Shown: piece by piece, positions 55,523 to 64,000 of the stretch
Numbering within the stretch: position 1 is the stretch's first letter
Layout: each line of letters opens with the position of its first letter
NCBI GenBank assembly: GCA_019358895.1
Contig: JAHHIG010000002.1
Coordinates: 186,001-250,000 of the forward strand
From: Tildeniella nuda ZEHNDER 1965/U140
Lineage (GTDB): Bacteria; Cyanobacteriota; Cyanobacteriia; Leptolyngbyales; Leptolyngbyaceae
DNA length: 64,000 bases
Reading direction: 5' to 3'
Notes under the pieces: generated by a model
Told to the model about the DNA's origin: nothing
Databases searched by the model: none
What the model saw: the letters and a program-made list of their open reading frames with translations, nothing else
Translations under genes and position numbers: made by a program

Positions 55523-55704
55523 AGGGGAAAAGGCTAAAGAATAAGGGAAAGGCTAAAGGATAAAGTATGAAGGCTAAATTTTGAGTTTTGAGTTGACCTT
55601 GACTGTTATCTGTTGAAGACACTTTTTAGCTTTTAGCCTTTAGCCTTCTGCCTTTCTTTAGCCTTTAGCTTTCTAACAACTAACCACCAACAACTAAAAA
55701 CTGT

Positions 55705-56784
55705 CTAGCTCTTCACGCCCAGTTGCTCAGTTGGCGATAGCACTTGGGGTTGAGGTGTACCAGAGCTGGCATCAGCGGGTTTGCGATCGCTCAGTCCACG
55801 ACCAAGCAGCACAAACAGCACCAACATTCCCTGGATTACACCTGCCAGAGACGATTCCAGGTTGAGCGACAACGGTAATTGAAGGCTACCAATATTGAGC
55901 GCGCTGAAGAAGAAGGCAACAGGCAGAATCAACCAGGCGTTGAAGCCAACCAGCATGGCGATCAACAATGCCAGAAAGCCGAGATTGCTGGAAATGCTGG
56001 GGATCAGTCGATGGAAGACGGCAAGTACTTGTAAGGCTCCAGCAATGCCTGCAAACGCACCGCAGATGGCAAACGCGCTAAGCAACTGACGTACAGATGG
56101 GATGCCTAAAACGTAAGCGGCTCTCAGATTTTGACCCACTGCCCGAAGCTGTAAACCAAAGTAGGTGCCGCGCATGACGACGATCGTTAGCGCGAGAACC
56201 GCGATCGCCACCAGCAGCGAAACGGGGCTGGCTTCGGTATTGCCGATCGTGGGCAACCACAGAGATTCACCAAACTGCTCGGTGCCGCTCATCGAAGCGA
56301 CTCCTTCTCGCTTCCAGGGACCAAAAATGAGATAGAGTGCGAGTCCCTGAGCGGCAAAGTTGAGTCCCAGTCCAGCAAAGATTTCGTTGATGCGACCGTA
56401 GACGTTGAGTATGCCTGCCAGCAGCCCCCACAGCGCGCCGCCAAATGCGCCAACGGCGATTGCCAGCAGCATGACCAGCGGAGCCGGAAGCACGTCTTGT
56501 AATAGACGAATGGCAAAGGTCGTTGCGATCGCGCCTGCTACAATCTGCCCTTCGATCCCCAGGTTGTATAGCCCTGCTGTAAAGGTGAACAGCAAGCCAC
56601 TGGTACATAACACCAGCGGAGCCAACGTCGCAATCACTCGCGCAACTTGGTCTGGTGTGCCGAACGCGCCCGACCACATACTGCTGATCACTTGCACGGG
56701 CGAAGCGCCAACCAGGGCAATAATGATGGCGATGAAGATGAGGGAAAGGACGATCGAGCCAAGCTGGTAATACGCTTTAGACAT
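55705..56784 (-). CDS. ABC transporter permease, BmpA-type importer (first permease)
   Basis: 359 residues with eight to ten helices. The conserved block TFTAGLYNLGIEGQIVAGAI marks the RnsC/YufP class. A repeat-rich gap of about 180 bases separates it from the next permease gene. Probably co-transcribed with the ATPase and binding protein upstream. Intact. Confidence 0.9.
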   Translation of the reverse strand: MSKAYYQLGSIVLSLIFIAIIIALVGASPVQVISSMWSGAFGTPDQVARVIATLAPLVLCTSGLLFTFTAGLYNLGIEGQIVAGAIATTFAIRLLQDVLPAPLVMLLAIAVGAFGGALWGLLAGILNVYGRINEIFAGLGLNFAAQGLALYLIFGPWKREGVASMSGTEQFGESLWLPTIGNTEASPVSLLVAIAVLALTIVVMRGTYFGLQLRAVGQNLRAAYVLGIPSVRQLLSAFAICGAFAGIAGALQVLAVFHRLIPSISSNLGFLALLIAMLVGFNAWLILPVAFFFSALNIGSLQLPLSLNLESSLAGVIQGMLVLFVLLGRGLSDRKPADASSGTPQPQVLSPTEQLGVKS

Positions 56785-56862
56785 TAGTGATTAGTGGGGA
56801 TAAAGCAACGGTTGCTGAAGCAGAGGCGACTAACCGATGAAATTGCACCAGTGTTTATCGTA

Positions 56863-57096
56863 TTAACTTGCCAGCTTTAAATGAGCAATGATTGGCAACT
56901 CTAAAACGTTTGCACTGAGCAGTCGCTTTGAGAAGAATAGAATCTCTAGATTTTCCACCTCACTGGAAGTCGGATTCAACCGTGCAACTACGTCATCACC
57001 CAAATCTTCAGATTCTTGCTCTGCGTAAGGACGACACTTGTCGATGTAGAGAATATCGCCCGTGCGATCGTATCGGAAGGTTAACTTTTCTGCCAT
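56863..57096 (-). CDS. DUF2283-like small protein inside the importer operon
   Basis: About 77 residues from ATG 57096 (an ATG at 57108 is an alternative). The pattern KLTFRYDRTGDILYID and the later VVARLNPTSSEVENLEILFF match the short beta-rich DUF2283 fold. It sits 4-16 bases after the ATPase gene's stop and before the first permease, so it is in the operon. Such proteins are usually free-standing and sometimes antitoxin-like; a link to transport is unproven. Confidence 0.7.
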   Translation of the reverse strand: MAEKLTFRYDRTGDILYIDKCRPYAEQESEDLGDDVVARLNPTSSEVENLEILFFSKRLLSANVLELPIIAHLKLAS

Positions 57097-57112
57097 GGCA
57101 ATACCCATAGAA

Positions 57113-58606
57113 TTAGCTGCTGACGGATAGTGCCTGGTGCCGATCGCTCATTCTTCCGCCAATCATTTGCCCCAGCCGATCGACCGTCAATTCTGCTGCA
57201 TCAATGGGTTCTGACACTGCATCGCCGCTGAAGACAATGACGCGATCGCTGTACTGCATAATTTCATCCAGGTCAGACGAAGTGAAGATGATAGCGGTGC
57301 CACCTTCACACCGGGCAATCAACTGTTGCCAGACCCACAACACTGACTCAATATCTAACCCCCGCGTGGGATGTTCCATCAGCAGGAGGTTGAGTGGTAC
57401 AGGCAGGAGGGCGAGTTGGGTGCGCTGTTGATTGCCACCAGAGAGCCGCTCGACGTGGGTTTGGGGTTTGCCGCGAATGTTGAAGAGGGCGATCGCGTGC
57501 AGCGCTTTTTCTAGCGTCCCTTTCCAATCAACAAACCAACCATTAGGAGGCGTACGGAGAGCGACATGCTCATGAATGGATAAGCCTCGAATGAGTCCAT
57601 CGCGCAGGCGATCGGCGGGTGAATAGCCAATGCCAGCAGTCAGATAATCAGGATAGAGCTTTGCAGTCATATCGACATCGTTAACAGTGAGAATGCCCGA
57701 TGACGCTTTTAATAAGCCCGCGCATAGCAGCAGCATGAGTTGTTGACCGCTGCCTTCCAGTCCTGCCAGCCCAATGACCTCACCTTGATGCACGGTGAGA
57801 TCAGGAATTTTAACGTTGAGGCGATCGGTTGCAAGACTGATCGTTTCGAGTTTGACGGCGATCGCCTCTTTCTGCGTGTTGGGTTTGATCGGCGGTGCAA
57901 GTTCACGCCCAAACATCAATGCCACAAGCGTTTCGTCAGGGCAGGGAATTTCCAAATTGCCAACGACTTGACCCTGACGCATGATAGTGATGCGATCGCA
58001 CAACTCATTGACATCTTCCAGCTTGTGCGACACAAAAATGACGGATTTGCCCTGCGCGGCAAGTTTTTTGGCAGCGGCGAATAGCTCATCCTTCTGGGAT
58101 GCCGAAATGCCTGTAGTGGGTTCATCCAGAATGAGCGTCTTTACACCCAATGACAGCAGACGCAAAATTTCAAGCTGCTGCCGTTCGCCGACGGTGAGAT
58201 TGCTGACCTTTTCATTCGCGTTGAGGGCAAAGTTAAACTGCGCTGCCAGTTGCCGAAATTCCCTGAATGCCTGCCGCCGATTGGTAAACAGGCTGCCCGA
58301 CTTGCCGACCAAAAAGTTATCCAGTACAGACAGCGGCGGGAAATCGAGTGGATCTTGGTGGAGCATCCCAATGCCAACCGCGATCGCATCGGCGGGTGTT
58401 TTCACCTCTACACGTTTTCCATCAAGCAGAAGGGTGCCGCGATCGCGGGTAATGAACCCACTCAGCACCTTCACCAGCGTACTTTTACCCGCTCCATTCT
58501 CGCCCAGCAGTCCATGTACGCTGCCTGCTTCCACCGTCAGCGACACATCCTCGTTTGCTCGAACCGCGCCAAACCGCTTAGAGATATTTTGTAGTTCAAC
58601 TTTCAT
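57113..58606 (-). CDS. ABC transporter ATPase with two nucleotide-binding domains, BmpA-type
   Basis: 497 residues. N-terminal domain with Walker A GENGAGKST, signature NLTVGERQQ and Walker B LILDEPTTGI. The C-terminal domain is a degenerate copy: its A loop is GLEGSGQQ and its signature is LSGGNQQR, as in RnsB/YufO and RbsA-type ATPases. It powers the importer formed with the two permeases. Intact. Confidence 0.92.
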   Translation of the reverse strand: MKVELQNISKRFGAVRANEDVSLTVEAGSVHGLLGENGAGKSTLVKVLSGFITRDRGTLLLDGKRVEVKTPADAIAVGIGMLHQDPLDFPPLSVLDNFLVGKSGSLFTNRRQAFREFRQLAAQFNFALNANEKVSNLTVGERQQLEILRLLSLGVKTLILDEPTTGISASQKDELFAAAKKLAAQGKSVIFVSHKLEDVNELCDRITIMRQGQVVGNLEIPCPDETLVALMFGRELAPPIKPNTQKEAIAVKLETISLATDRLNVKIPDLTVHQGEVIGLAGLEGSGQQLMLLLCAGLLKASSGILTVNDVDMTAKLYPDYLTAGIGYSPADRLRDGLIRGLSIHEHVALRTPPNGWFVDWKGTLEKALHAIALFNIRGKPQTHVERLSGGNQQRTQLALLPVPLNLLLMEHPTRGLDIESVLWVWQQLIARCEGGTAIIFTSSDLDEIMQYSDRVIVFSGDAVSEPIDAAELTVDRLGQMIGGRMSDRHQALSVSS

Positions 58607-58759
58607 GGCAAGAAAGGCGATAGGAACGGGAAAAAGGAAAGGCTAAAGGATAAAAGCTAAAGGCTCAAGAGTCCTTAACCTACTACTTCTGGGAAGCTAG
58701 GTATCTGTTCTAGCTTTCATACTTTAGCCTTCATACTTTATGCCTCAGCTTTATCCTTT

Positions 58760-60070
58760 CTACTTGCTCGACCCTTCCATGCCTGCCAGCAGTTGTGGCA
58801 TGTACCAGATTTGTTGCTCGGTCGCCGTTTCCCCCGCTTTGACAAACTCGGTTTTCCCGTCCTGAAACTTGATCGGTCCTTTATAGAGGTTAATGCTGCT
58901 GTCGCCAAGCCCTTTGATAAAGGTGTCGATGTACTGCTTGTTGTCACCCAGAGCATTTCCTGGCAAGAAGCCAACCATCGAGGTTTTGGGGTCGTTGATG
59001 TCTTTCCAATCCGGACCCAGCCAAACAAACTCGCTGCCGAGCTTGCCATCGATCGCCTTTTTCACCGCATCACCGTAGGGCAGGCTCCAGTTGTAGTACG
59101 GCACACCCAGGCAAACGTCGGGAGCGAGTTCACAGCCCGACTTTAAGTCGTAGTGAACAAAGTTGACTTTTTTGCCTGCCGCAGCCGCTTTTTTGGTCTC
59201 AGTTGCCGCTTCAGGCGTGTCAATGCCTGACATCACCACATCGTAACCGCCGTTAAAGTAGTCGTTGACCACCTTGGTGGGGTCGAGCGTCACACCAGGA
59301 ATGTTAAACCAGAAGCCGATCCAGGTTACTTTAAACTTCAGATCGGCTGGTTTCTTTTTGAGATAGGTTTCCCAGCAGTACTTTGCGCCCAGGTAGGCTG
59401 CTGACACATAGCGCCGGGTTTCATCGTTAATCAAAGGACCCAGATAGCCAATTTTGCCCGTCTTCGTGCCCAGTGCAGCCGCACAGCCAGCCATCATCTT
59501 GCCGTACTCCATGCGAGCCATGATATTGCTCAGGTTCGGCTGATTTTTGAAATTTTTGCCCTCTTTCCAGGCATAGTCACCAGAGGCATGAACAACCTTG
59601 ACATCGGGGTGTTTTTTAGCCGTTGCTAGAGCGTCGTCTTTGAAGTCGTCGGAGTTGAAGACGATGAATTTGGCACCTTTGCCAATCAAATCATCGGCAA
59701 CTTGTGTGCCTTTAACGTTGGGTCGATCGGCTGGGTTAACTTTATCCACATAGTCAAACTTGACTCCGGGCACGTTTTTGACAACAGTTTGCATCCCTTC
59801 GTACTGCGCCTGGTTCCAGCCACCGTCATCTTTAGGTCCAACGATGACCATACCGACCGTGAGTTCCTTACCGCTTGCTTGGGCAGTCGGCGCAGAGGCA
59901 GAGGGAGAAGCGGTTGGACTTGGGCTGCTACACGCACCGACGAGTACGCTGAGAGCAGCGATGTGCCAGAAACGGTGCATTAAAGCGAAGGAGCGATCGA
60001 CAAGCGGCATACGATTACGTTCAACAGGTTGATTCATAGACTTAACGGACTCTAACGGATCAAGGGGCAT
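58760..60070 (-). CDS. BMP family substrate-binding lipoprotein
   Basis: 436 residues as read from ATG 60070. The real start is uncertain; ATG 59980 gives a compact signal peptide (HRFWHIAALSVLVGAC) with the lipobox LVGAC. The mature protein follows the BMP/PnrA fold: LTVGMVIVGPKDDGGWNQAQ, then ARMEYGKMMAGCAAAL. These proteins bind purine nucleosides or related compounds and deliver them to the permeases. First gene of the operon, 154 bases before the ATPase. Confidence 0.9.
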   Translation of the reverse strand: MPLDPLESVKSMNQPVERNRMPLVDRSFALMHRFWHIAALSVLVGACSSPSPTASPSASAPTAQASGKELTVGMVIVGPKDDGGWNQAQYEGMQTVVKNVPGVKFDYVDKVNPADRPNVKGTQVADDLIGKGAKFIVFNSDDFKDDALATAKKHPDVKVVHASGDYAWKEGKNFKNQPNLSNIMARMEYGKMMAGCAAALGTKTGKIGYLGPLINDETRRYVSAAYLGAKYCWETYLKKKPADLKFKVTWIGFWFNIPGVTLDPTKVVNDYFNGGYDVVMSGIDTPEAATETKKAAAAGKKVNFVHYDLKSGCELAPDVCLGVPYYNWSLPYGDAVKKAIDGKLGSEFVWLGPDWKDINDPKTSMVGFLPGNALGDNKQYIDTFIKGLGDSSINLYKGPIKFQDGKTEFVKAGETATEQQIWYMPQLLAGMEGSSK

Positions 60071-60337
60071 GGTTTAGCGCTCTTTGCTCATGGTTTTCGA
60101 CCTCTAGCTGGCTCCACACGCTTCCCAAAAGCCGAATACCAGGTAAGGAAAACCAGGGAGGCGTTGGCGTTGGCGAAAGATGAGCAGACTAACAAGATGA
60201 CGGACTGCCTACCAGTAGTGCAGCGATCGCAGCTTTGCTTTCCAATTAAGGCGATCACTCATTCCAGAAATGTATCATCGATCACATTTGCTGATCCTGT
60301 CTTGAAACATCTTCTCGTTTTGCCGTTAATTTTGTCG
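60071..60337. other. Intergenic gap, 267 bp
   Basis: Promoter region of the BMP operon on the minus strand and 3' end of tsaE. A forward frame crossing it has no protein character. No clear regulatory site. Confidence 0.35.
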
Positions 60338-60814
60338 TCAAATCAACTCGATCGCTTCGAGCACAACGCTGCACGAGCCGATCGCGCTAAGCCTCGCCTG
60401 ACGACCCACCGCCGCATCATATGTGAGCTGCACTTCTAGATAAGTGGACGGCTTGTAACGTAAGCGTTCTGACCACTCGATCGCGACGATGCCTGGTTTG
60501 ACTTCTGTGCCCTCCCAGTACATTTCTGGGTAGAGTGCTGCCGCGGCTATCGTGTCCAACCGATACAAGTCAAAATGATACAGCGGCACGCGTCCATCCA
60601 AATATTCGTTAATTAGTGTGAATGTAGGACTGTCGATCGTCTCCCGAATCCCTAATCCTTCGCCAATGCCCTGTACCAGCGTCGTCTTCCCGCTACCCAA
60701 CTCACCCTCTAGTAGGAGAGTACTTCCTGCTGACAACGTTTGACCGAGGCTAAAGCCCAGCGATCGCGTCGCCTCAGCATCCGGCAAAAAAATAATTTTC
60801 GATGGCTCCTGCAT
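60338..60814 (-). CDS. tsaE: tRNA threonylcarbamoyladenosine biosynthesis ATPase TsaE
   Basis: 158 residues. Walker A LEGELGSGKTTLVQGIGEGL, then SPTFTLINEYLDG and YHFDLYRL, the standard TsaE pattern. It drives turnover of the TsaBDE complex that makes t6A37 in ANN-reading tRNAs. Intact; its C-terminus differs slightly from the family and is followed by the BMP promoter gap. Confidence 0.94.
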   Translation of the reverse strand: MQEPSKIIFLPDAEATRSLGFSLGQTLSAGSTLLLEGELGSGKTTLVQGIGEGLGIRETIDSPTFTLINEYLDGRVPLYHFDLYRLDTIAAAALYPEMYWEGTEVKPGIVAIEWSERLRYKPSTYLEVQLTYDAAVGRQARLSAIGSCSVVLEAIELI

Positions 60815-60890
60815 GGACTGACCTTGAGATGGCGGCTGGCAGAAGAGTTGTTAGTTGTTGGTTGTTAGTTTTTAGAAGAAGTCAGAATTA

Positions 60891-61015
60891 GCTGCCTCCC
60901 CTGCCTCCCCTGCTTCCCCATCTCCCCACCCCTGCCTCCCCTGCTTCCCCATCTCCCCATCTCCTCACCCCTGCTTCCCCATCTCCCCATCTCCCCATCT
61001 CCTCACCCCTCCTCA
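60891..61015. repeat. Pyrimidine-rich tandem repeat (CTGCCTCCC / CATCTCCC words)
   Basis: Imperfect CTGC(C/T)TCCC and CATCTCCC units fill the gap between tsaE and yvcK, reaching the yvcK stop codon. Confidence 0.85.
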
Positions 61016-62380
61016 CAGCCCCTCCACGCGACTGTACCAGCGCAGCAGCACCCGCGCGAGTTGTTCAGGGTTATGGCGTATCAGCCCGGTTTGTTCGTCT
61101 TCGTCCATGACACTTGCCAGTACAATCCGGCGACCTAAACGAGCGACCACATCTCGATCGAGCGGTACCGGGTTGGAGTTCTCTTGTGCATAGCGAATAT
61201 GCGCTTTCGCAGACGGGGTTTTCTTTTGCACCAGGACGGCTCCAAAAAGGGGCTGACCACACGCCTGGTCGATCGCCCGAATGTGATCGCCAACGCTGTA
61301 GCCCTGAGTTTCACCCTCCTGCGTCATGATATTACAGACATAAATGCGAGGTACGTCACGCTGCGCGATCGCGGCTGTAATCTCTGGCACCAGAAGGTTT
61401 GGAATAATGCTGGTGTAGAGGCTACCGGGACCAATAATAATGTAGTCGGCTTCGGCGATCGCTTTCAGCGCTTTCGGTAGGGCGGGTGGATTTGCAGGCG
61501 TACAGCCAATTTGCACAATCGCACCATTGGCTTCAGTGATGCTAGATTCGCCCTCAATGTAGCGACCGTCGGCTAACTTCGCCCACAAGCGAACATCGCT
61601 CAGAGTTGCGGGTAACACTTGCCCTCGCACGGCTAATACACGAGAACTGGCTGCGATCGCCTGCTCTAGGTCACCCGTCACTTCACTCATGGCAGTCAGA
61701 AACAAGTTGCCAAAGCTGTGTCCAGTCAGCCCATCGCCTGCTTTGAAGCGATATTGAAAGAGTTCAGTCAGCAGCTTTTCTTCGTCTGCCAGGGCTGCCA
61801 AACAGTTGCGGATATCACCGGGTGGCAACACGCCGATTTCGCGCCGTAGTCGTCCAGACGAGCCACCGTCATCTGCCACTGTGACGATCGCTGTAATATT
61901 GGCGCTGTAGCGTTTTAGCCCTCGCAGCAGGTTAGATAGCCCGGTGCCACCGCCAACAACAACGATGCGAGGTCCACGATGCAAGCGTCGATGGGTCAAC
62001 AGCAGATCAATCAGCTCTTCATCACCATCGGGCATCAACACTTCGGTAATCGACCCTAATGTGCGTGTTTGTCCCCACCACACCAGCAAAAAGCCCAGTA
62101 GCATCGCTAGTGGACCACTGATGTAGCTGGGAATAATATCTGTGACACGATCGAGAATCTGCCTGAGAAATTGAGTCGTGTAAAAAACGGGTGTCAACTT
62201 CAGCCAAACAGCAAACCCTAACGTCGTTAGCAGCACACCGCTCGCACTCAGCAGCAACCAACGCTTGACCAGCAAGCCAGGAGCCAGCCACTTAAACCAT
62301 TGGTTAACTCGACTAGGAGTACGGTGACGCGACTCCCGCCGCAGCACGTGGAGCGCTTGTTTCAGTAAACCAATGGTCAT
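61013..62380 (-). CDS. yvcK: YvcK/CofD-like protein (gluconeogenesis factor family), membrane-anchored form
   Basis: 455 residues. Two N-terminal membrane segments (about residues 38-60 and 85-105) then the YvcK domain from about residue 133: [62 protein letters not shown]. The fold resembles CofD but YvcK proteins bind UDP-sugars and affect cell shape and carbon use. The membrane extension is usual in cyanobacterial copies, as far as I remember. Intact. Confidence 0.9.
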   Translation of the reverse strand: MTIGLLKQALHVLRRESRHRTPSRVNQWFKWLAPGLLVKRWLLLSASGVLLTTLGFAVWLKLTPVFYTTQFLRQILDRVTDIIPSYISGPLAMLLGFLLVWWGQTRTLGSITEVLMPDGDEELIDLLLTHRRLHRGPRIVVVGGGTGLSNLLRGLKRYSANITAIVTVADDGGSSGRLRREIGVLPPGDIRNCLAALADEEKLLTELFQYRFKAGDGLTGHSFGNLFLTAMSEVTGDLEQAIAASSRVLAVRGQVLPATLSDVRLWAKLADGRYIEGESSITEANGAIVQIGCTPANPPALPKALKAIAEADYIIIGPGSLYTSIIPNLLVPEITAAIAQRDVPRIYVCNIMTQEGETQGYSVGDHIRAIDQACGQPLFGAVLVQKKTPSAKAHIRYAQENSNPVPLDRDVVARLGRRIVLASVMDEDEQTGLIRHNPEQLARVLLRWYSRVEGL

Positions 62381-62859
62381 GGCTGGATACGCACAGAGAG
62401 GAAGACAGCAAGTGAACGAAGCAATGAAGACGAATGAGGCAAACTCGGCATCTGCATAGCAGCAGAATAACTTAAGTTCTCAACTTCTATAGACTGTTCA
62501 TTGAGTGTGCCAGTTCAGTATGCCGTTGGGATACGATCGCCCTGCCCTACCATTTACCTGATGAACCACCGCTGCTTGCCCTACGAGAACGCGAAACGAT
62601 CGTGTTTAAATGCGCTAGCATGTCACCTAAAATGCCGTTGACTCCAATCTGACAAGGCAGTCCTAAACTCGTAGATGCTTGAAAAGCCATCTTTGTGCTA
62701 TCCGAATCATCTGAACCACGCTAAGGTTTGTGAGTCTAGAATTTTTAGATCTGGGCTGACGGCTCGTTCACAAAGGTTGATATATCGTTCACAAAGGCAG
62801 ATGAGGCACCAGCAAGTTGGGGTCTTAGATTGCTACAAGTGTGTCTGGTTCATATCCTA
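62381..62859. other. Intergenic gap, 479 bp
   Basis: Divergent promoters for yvcK (minus) and the Mla-like ATPase (plus). One possible 47-aa frame on the minus strand lies inside. No clear operator. Confidence 0.35.
62547..62690 (-). CDS. Possible small protein, 47 aa
   Basis: ATG 62690 to TAG 62547. Sequence opens AFQASTSLGLPCQIGVNGIL and ends in a basic, Ser/Gly-rich tail (RSRRASSGGSSGKW). No ribosome binding site and no family known to me. It may be chance. Confidence 0.3.
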   Translation of the reverse strand: MAFQASTSLGLPCQIGVNGILGDMLAHLNTIVSRSRRASSGGSSGKW

Positions 62860-63642
62860 ATGGCTGAAGCGCTGATTGAACTAAAAGGGGTTTCAAAGGC
62901 GTTTGGTAAAAATGTCGTGCTGGATGCGGTTGATCTAACAATCTACCGTGGCGAAGCCCTTGCAATTATCGGTCCTTCTGGGACGGGCAAATCCACCATC
63001 TTACGCATTATTGCTGGACTTGCCGCTCCTGACTCTGGAGAGATTTATGTGCAGGGACAGCTTCGGCAGGGGCTGATTGAAGATGCCCAAGATCCGATCG
63101 GGATCGGTATGGTCTTCCAGCAAGCCGCGCTTTTCGATTCGCTCACGGTGGATCAAAATGTTGGTTTTTTGCTCTACGAGCATTCTCGTTTACCGCGACG
63201 GCGCATTCGAGAACTGGTGGTGAAACGCTTGGAGATGGTAGGTTTGGCAAATGTGGGCGATCGCTATCCCTCTGAACTCTCCGGCGGCATGAGGAAACGA
63301 GTCAGCTTTGCGCGGGCAATTATGGCAAATCCAGACAATCCCAGAGATACACCAGAAGTGCTGCTCTATGATGAACCCACCGCAGGGCTTGATCCGGTCG
63401 CTTCCACTGTGATTGAAGATTTAGTGCGGCAGCTACAGTGCGCTGAAGGTGGCTGTAGCACTTATGTGATGGTGACTCACCAGCAAAGCACCATTCATCG
63501 CACGGCTGACCGGGTAGTCTTCCTCTATCAGGGTAAAGTGCAGTGGGAAGGCAGCGTACAGGCAATCAATACGACCGATGATCCGTTGATTCGACAATTT
63601 TTTAGTGGCAACATCAACGGACCGATGCAAGTCATTGGCTAG
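62860..63642 (+). CDS. ABC transporter ATPase, MlaF-like (lipid transport)
   Basis: 260 residues from ATG 62860 (the frame is open ten codons earlier). Walker A GPSGTGKST, signature ELSGGMRKRVSFARAI, Walker B LLYDEPTAGLDP and switch His in MVTHQQS. The signature form SGGMRKR is typical of MlaF/TGD3 ATPases, which drive phospholipid transfer between membranes. The next gene encodes the matching MlaD-type protein. Intact. Confidence 0.92.
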   Translation: MAEALIELKGVSKAFGKNVVLDAVDLTIYRGEALAIIGPSGTGKSTILRIIAGLAAPDSGEIYVQGQLRQGLIEDAQDPIGIGMVFQQAALFDSLTVDQNVGFLLYEHSRLPRRRIRELVVKRLEMVGLANVGDRYPSELSGGMRKRVSFARAIMANPDNPRDTPEVLLYDEPTAGLDPVASTVIEDLVRQLQCAEGGCSTYVMVTHQQSTIHRTADRVVFLYQGKVQWEGSVQAINTTDDPLIRQFFSGNINGPMQVIG

Positions 63643-63830
63643 GCAACGTACTTATAGCCTGCGGGTGCCTCTAGCCAAAGCACGAGCGCCAAAAAACGAG
63701 CGTGAGAGAAAAGGCTCCACTCTGCCGTTTCTTTCCTCTGCCGTCTCTTTCCTATCTTCTTCAGTCCTATATTCTCCAGTCTAGATCTGTTATTTTGCCA
63801 AAGTCTCCCTACTATCAGTGAGGACTCATC
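63643..63830. other. Gap between mla-like genes, 188 bp
   Basis: CTCTGCCGTTTCTTTCC-type short repeats at about 63720-63750. GAGG lies 8 bases before the next ATG. Confidence 0.45.
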
Positions 63831-64000
63831 ATGCGATCGCGAACCGTTCGGGAAGGCTCCGTTGGCTTATTAATTTTATTAGGGTTGGGTCTATTCGCTG
63901 GACTCATCCTCTGGCTGCGGGGCATCAGTGTGGGCAATCGTGGTTATAAAGTCGTCATCGATTTTGCCAACGTTGCAGGTATGGAAGTGGGCACCCCCGT
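63831..64000 (+). CDS. MlaD family protein, N-terminal part (runs off right edge)
   Basis: 56 codons are visible. Start RSRTVREGSVGLLILLGLGL with one membrane helix (residues about 11-29), then the beginning of the MCE domain (YKVVIDFANVAGMEVGTPV). MlaD/MCE proteins form the periplasmic lipid channel of the complex powered by the upstream ATPase. GAGG 8 bases before the ATG. Truncated by the window edge. Confidence 0.9.
   Translation, partial: MRSRTVREGSVGLLILLGLGLFAGLILWLRGISVGNRGYKVVIDFANVAGMEVGTP

Overview
The window is chromosomal DNA from a cyanobacterium, most likely a filamentous or Leptolyngbya-like lineage. Three things support this. The octamer GCGATCGC (HIP1) recurs in most genes and gaps. 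Several genes are cyanobacterial markers: zeta-carotene desaturase, an NdbB-type NAD(P)H dehydrogenase, a phycobilisome-family protein, a CobA-HemD fusion and a pentapeptide repeat protein. The gaps are rich in short tandem repeats of the kind known from cyanobacteria. I saw no tRNA, rRNA, CRISPR array or transposase gene.

Layout. 1-2334 is the 5' part of a large SNF2/DEAD-type helicase running off the left edge. 2.8-3.5 kb holds two small hypothetical genes. 3.8-9.2 kb carries zds, a SRPBCC protein, an AT-rich DUF6414-like gene and a Tat-exported PhoD phosphatase. 9.4-19.7 kb is a mosaic: M23 peptidase, a bilin-less phycobilisome paralogue, a divergent MarR/EamA pair with operators, a GFA protein, an ABC exporter, a 19-unit 21-bp repeat, M48 protease, sulfurtransferase, a coiled-coil protein and a degenerate MBL-fold protein. 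20-23.6 kb has a site-2 protease and aspS. 24.1-27.3 kb is an AT-rich envelope glycosylation pair (GT2-GtrA and GT39). 27.7-32.6 kb has a Met-rich secreted protein, cobA-hemD, an SH3b protein, an acetyltransferase, an XRE-ClpN fusion regulator and DUF2288. 32.7-36.5 kb is the lipid gene cluster plsX-fabH-fabD-plsC, all on the minus strand. 37.1-44.8 kb has a PLD/EF-hand/HhH lipoprotein, ndbB, a pentapeptide protein, a HAD hydrolase, NurA and Uma2. 44.8-51.4 kb has ribE, a bifunctional nuclease, an FKBP, a second divergent EamA/LysR pair, a complete MITE and a quinone reductase. 51.7-60 kb has an SLH-SLBB protein, an EI24 membrane protein and a BmpA-type ABC importer operon (BMP, ATPase, DUF2283, two permeases). 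60.3-64 kb has tsaE, yvcK and the start of an Mla-like lipid transport operon cut by the right edge.

How the genes work together. The lipid cluster supplies acyl-ACP initiation, malonyl transfer and the first two acylations of glycerol-3-phosphate. The BMP operon encodes a complete importer, probably for nucleosides. The final ATPase/MlaD pair belongs to an envelope lipid transporter. Most other genes are single housekeeping or stress genes separated by repeat-rich gaps.

The strongest leads for undescribed biology are the XRE-ClpN fusion repressor with twin 17-bp operators, the secreted PLD-EF-hand-HhH lipoprotein, the Met-rich periplasmic protein, the possible small RNA at about 47.1-47.3 kb, and the 160-bp MITE with an intact 8-bp target duplication. 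I did not find a multi-gene defence or phage island.
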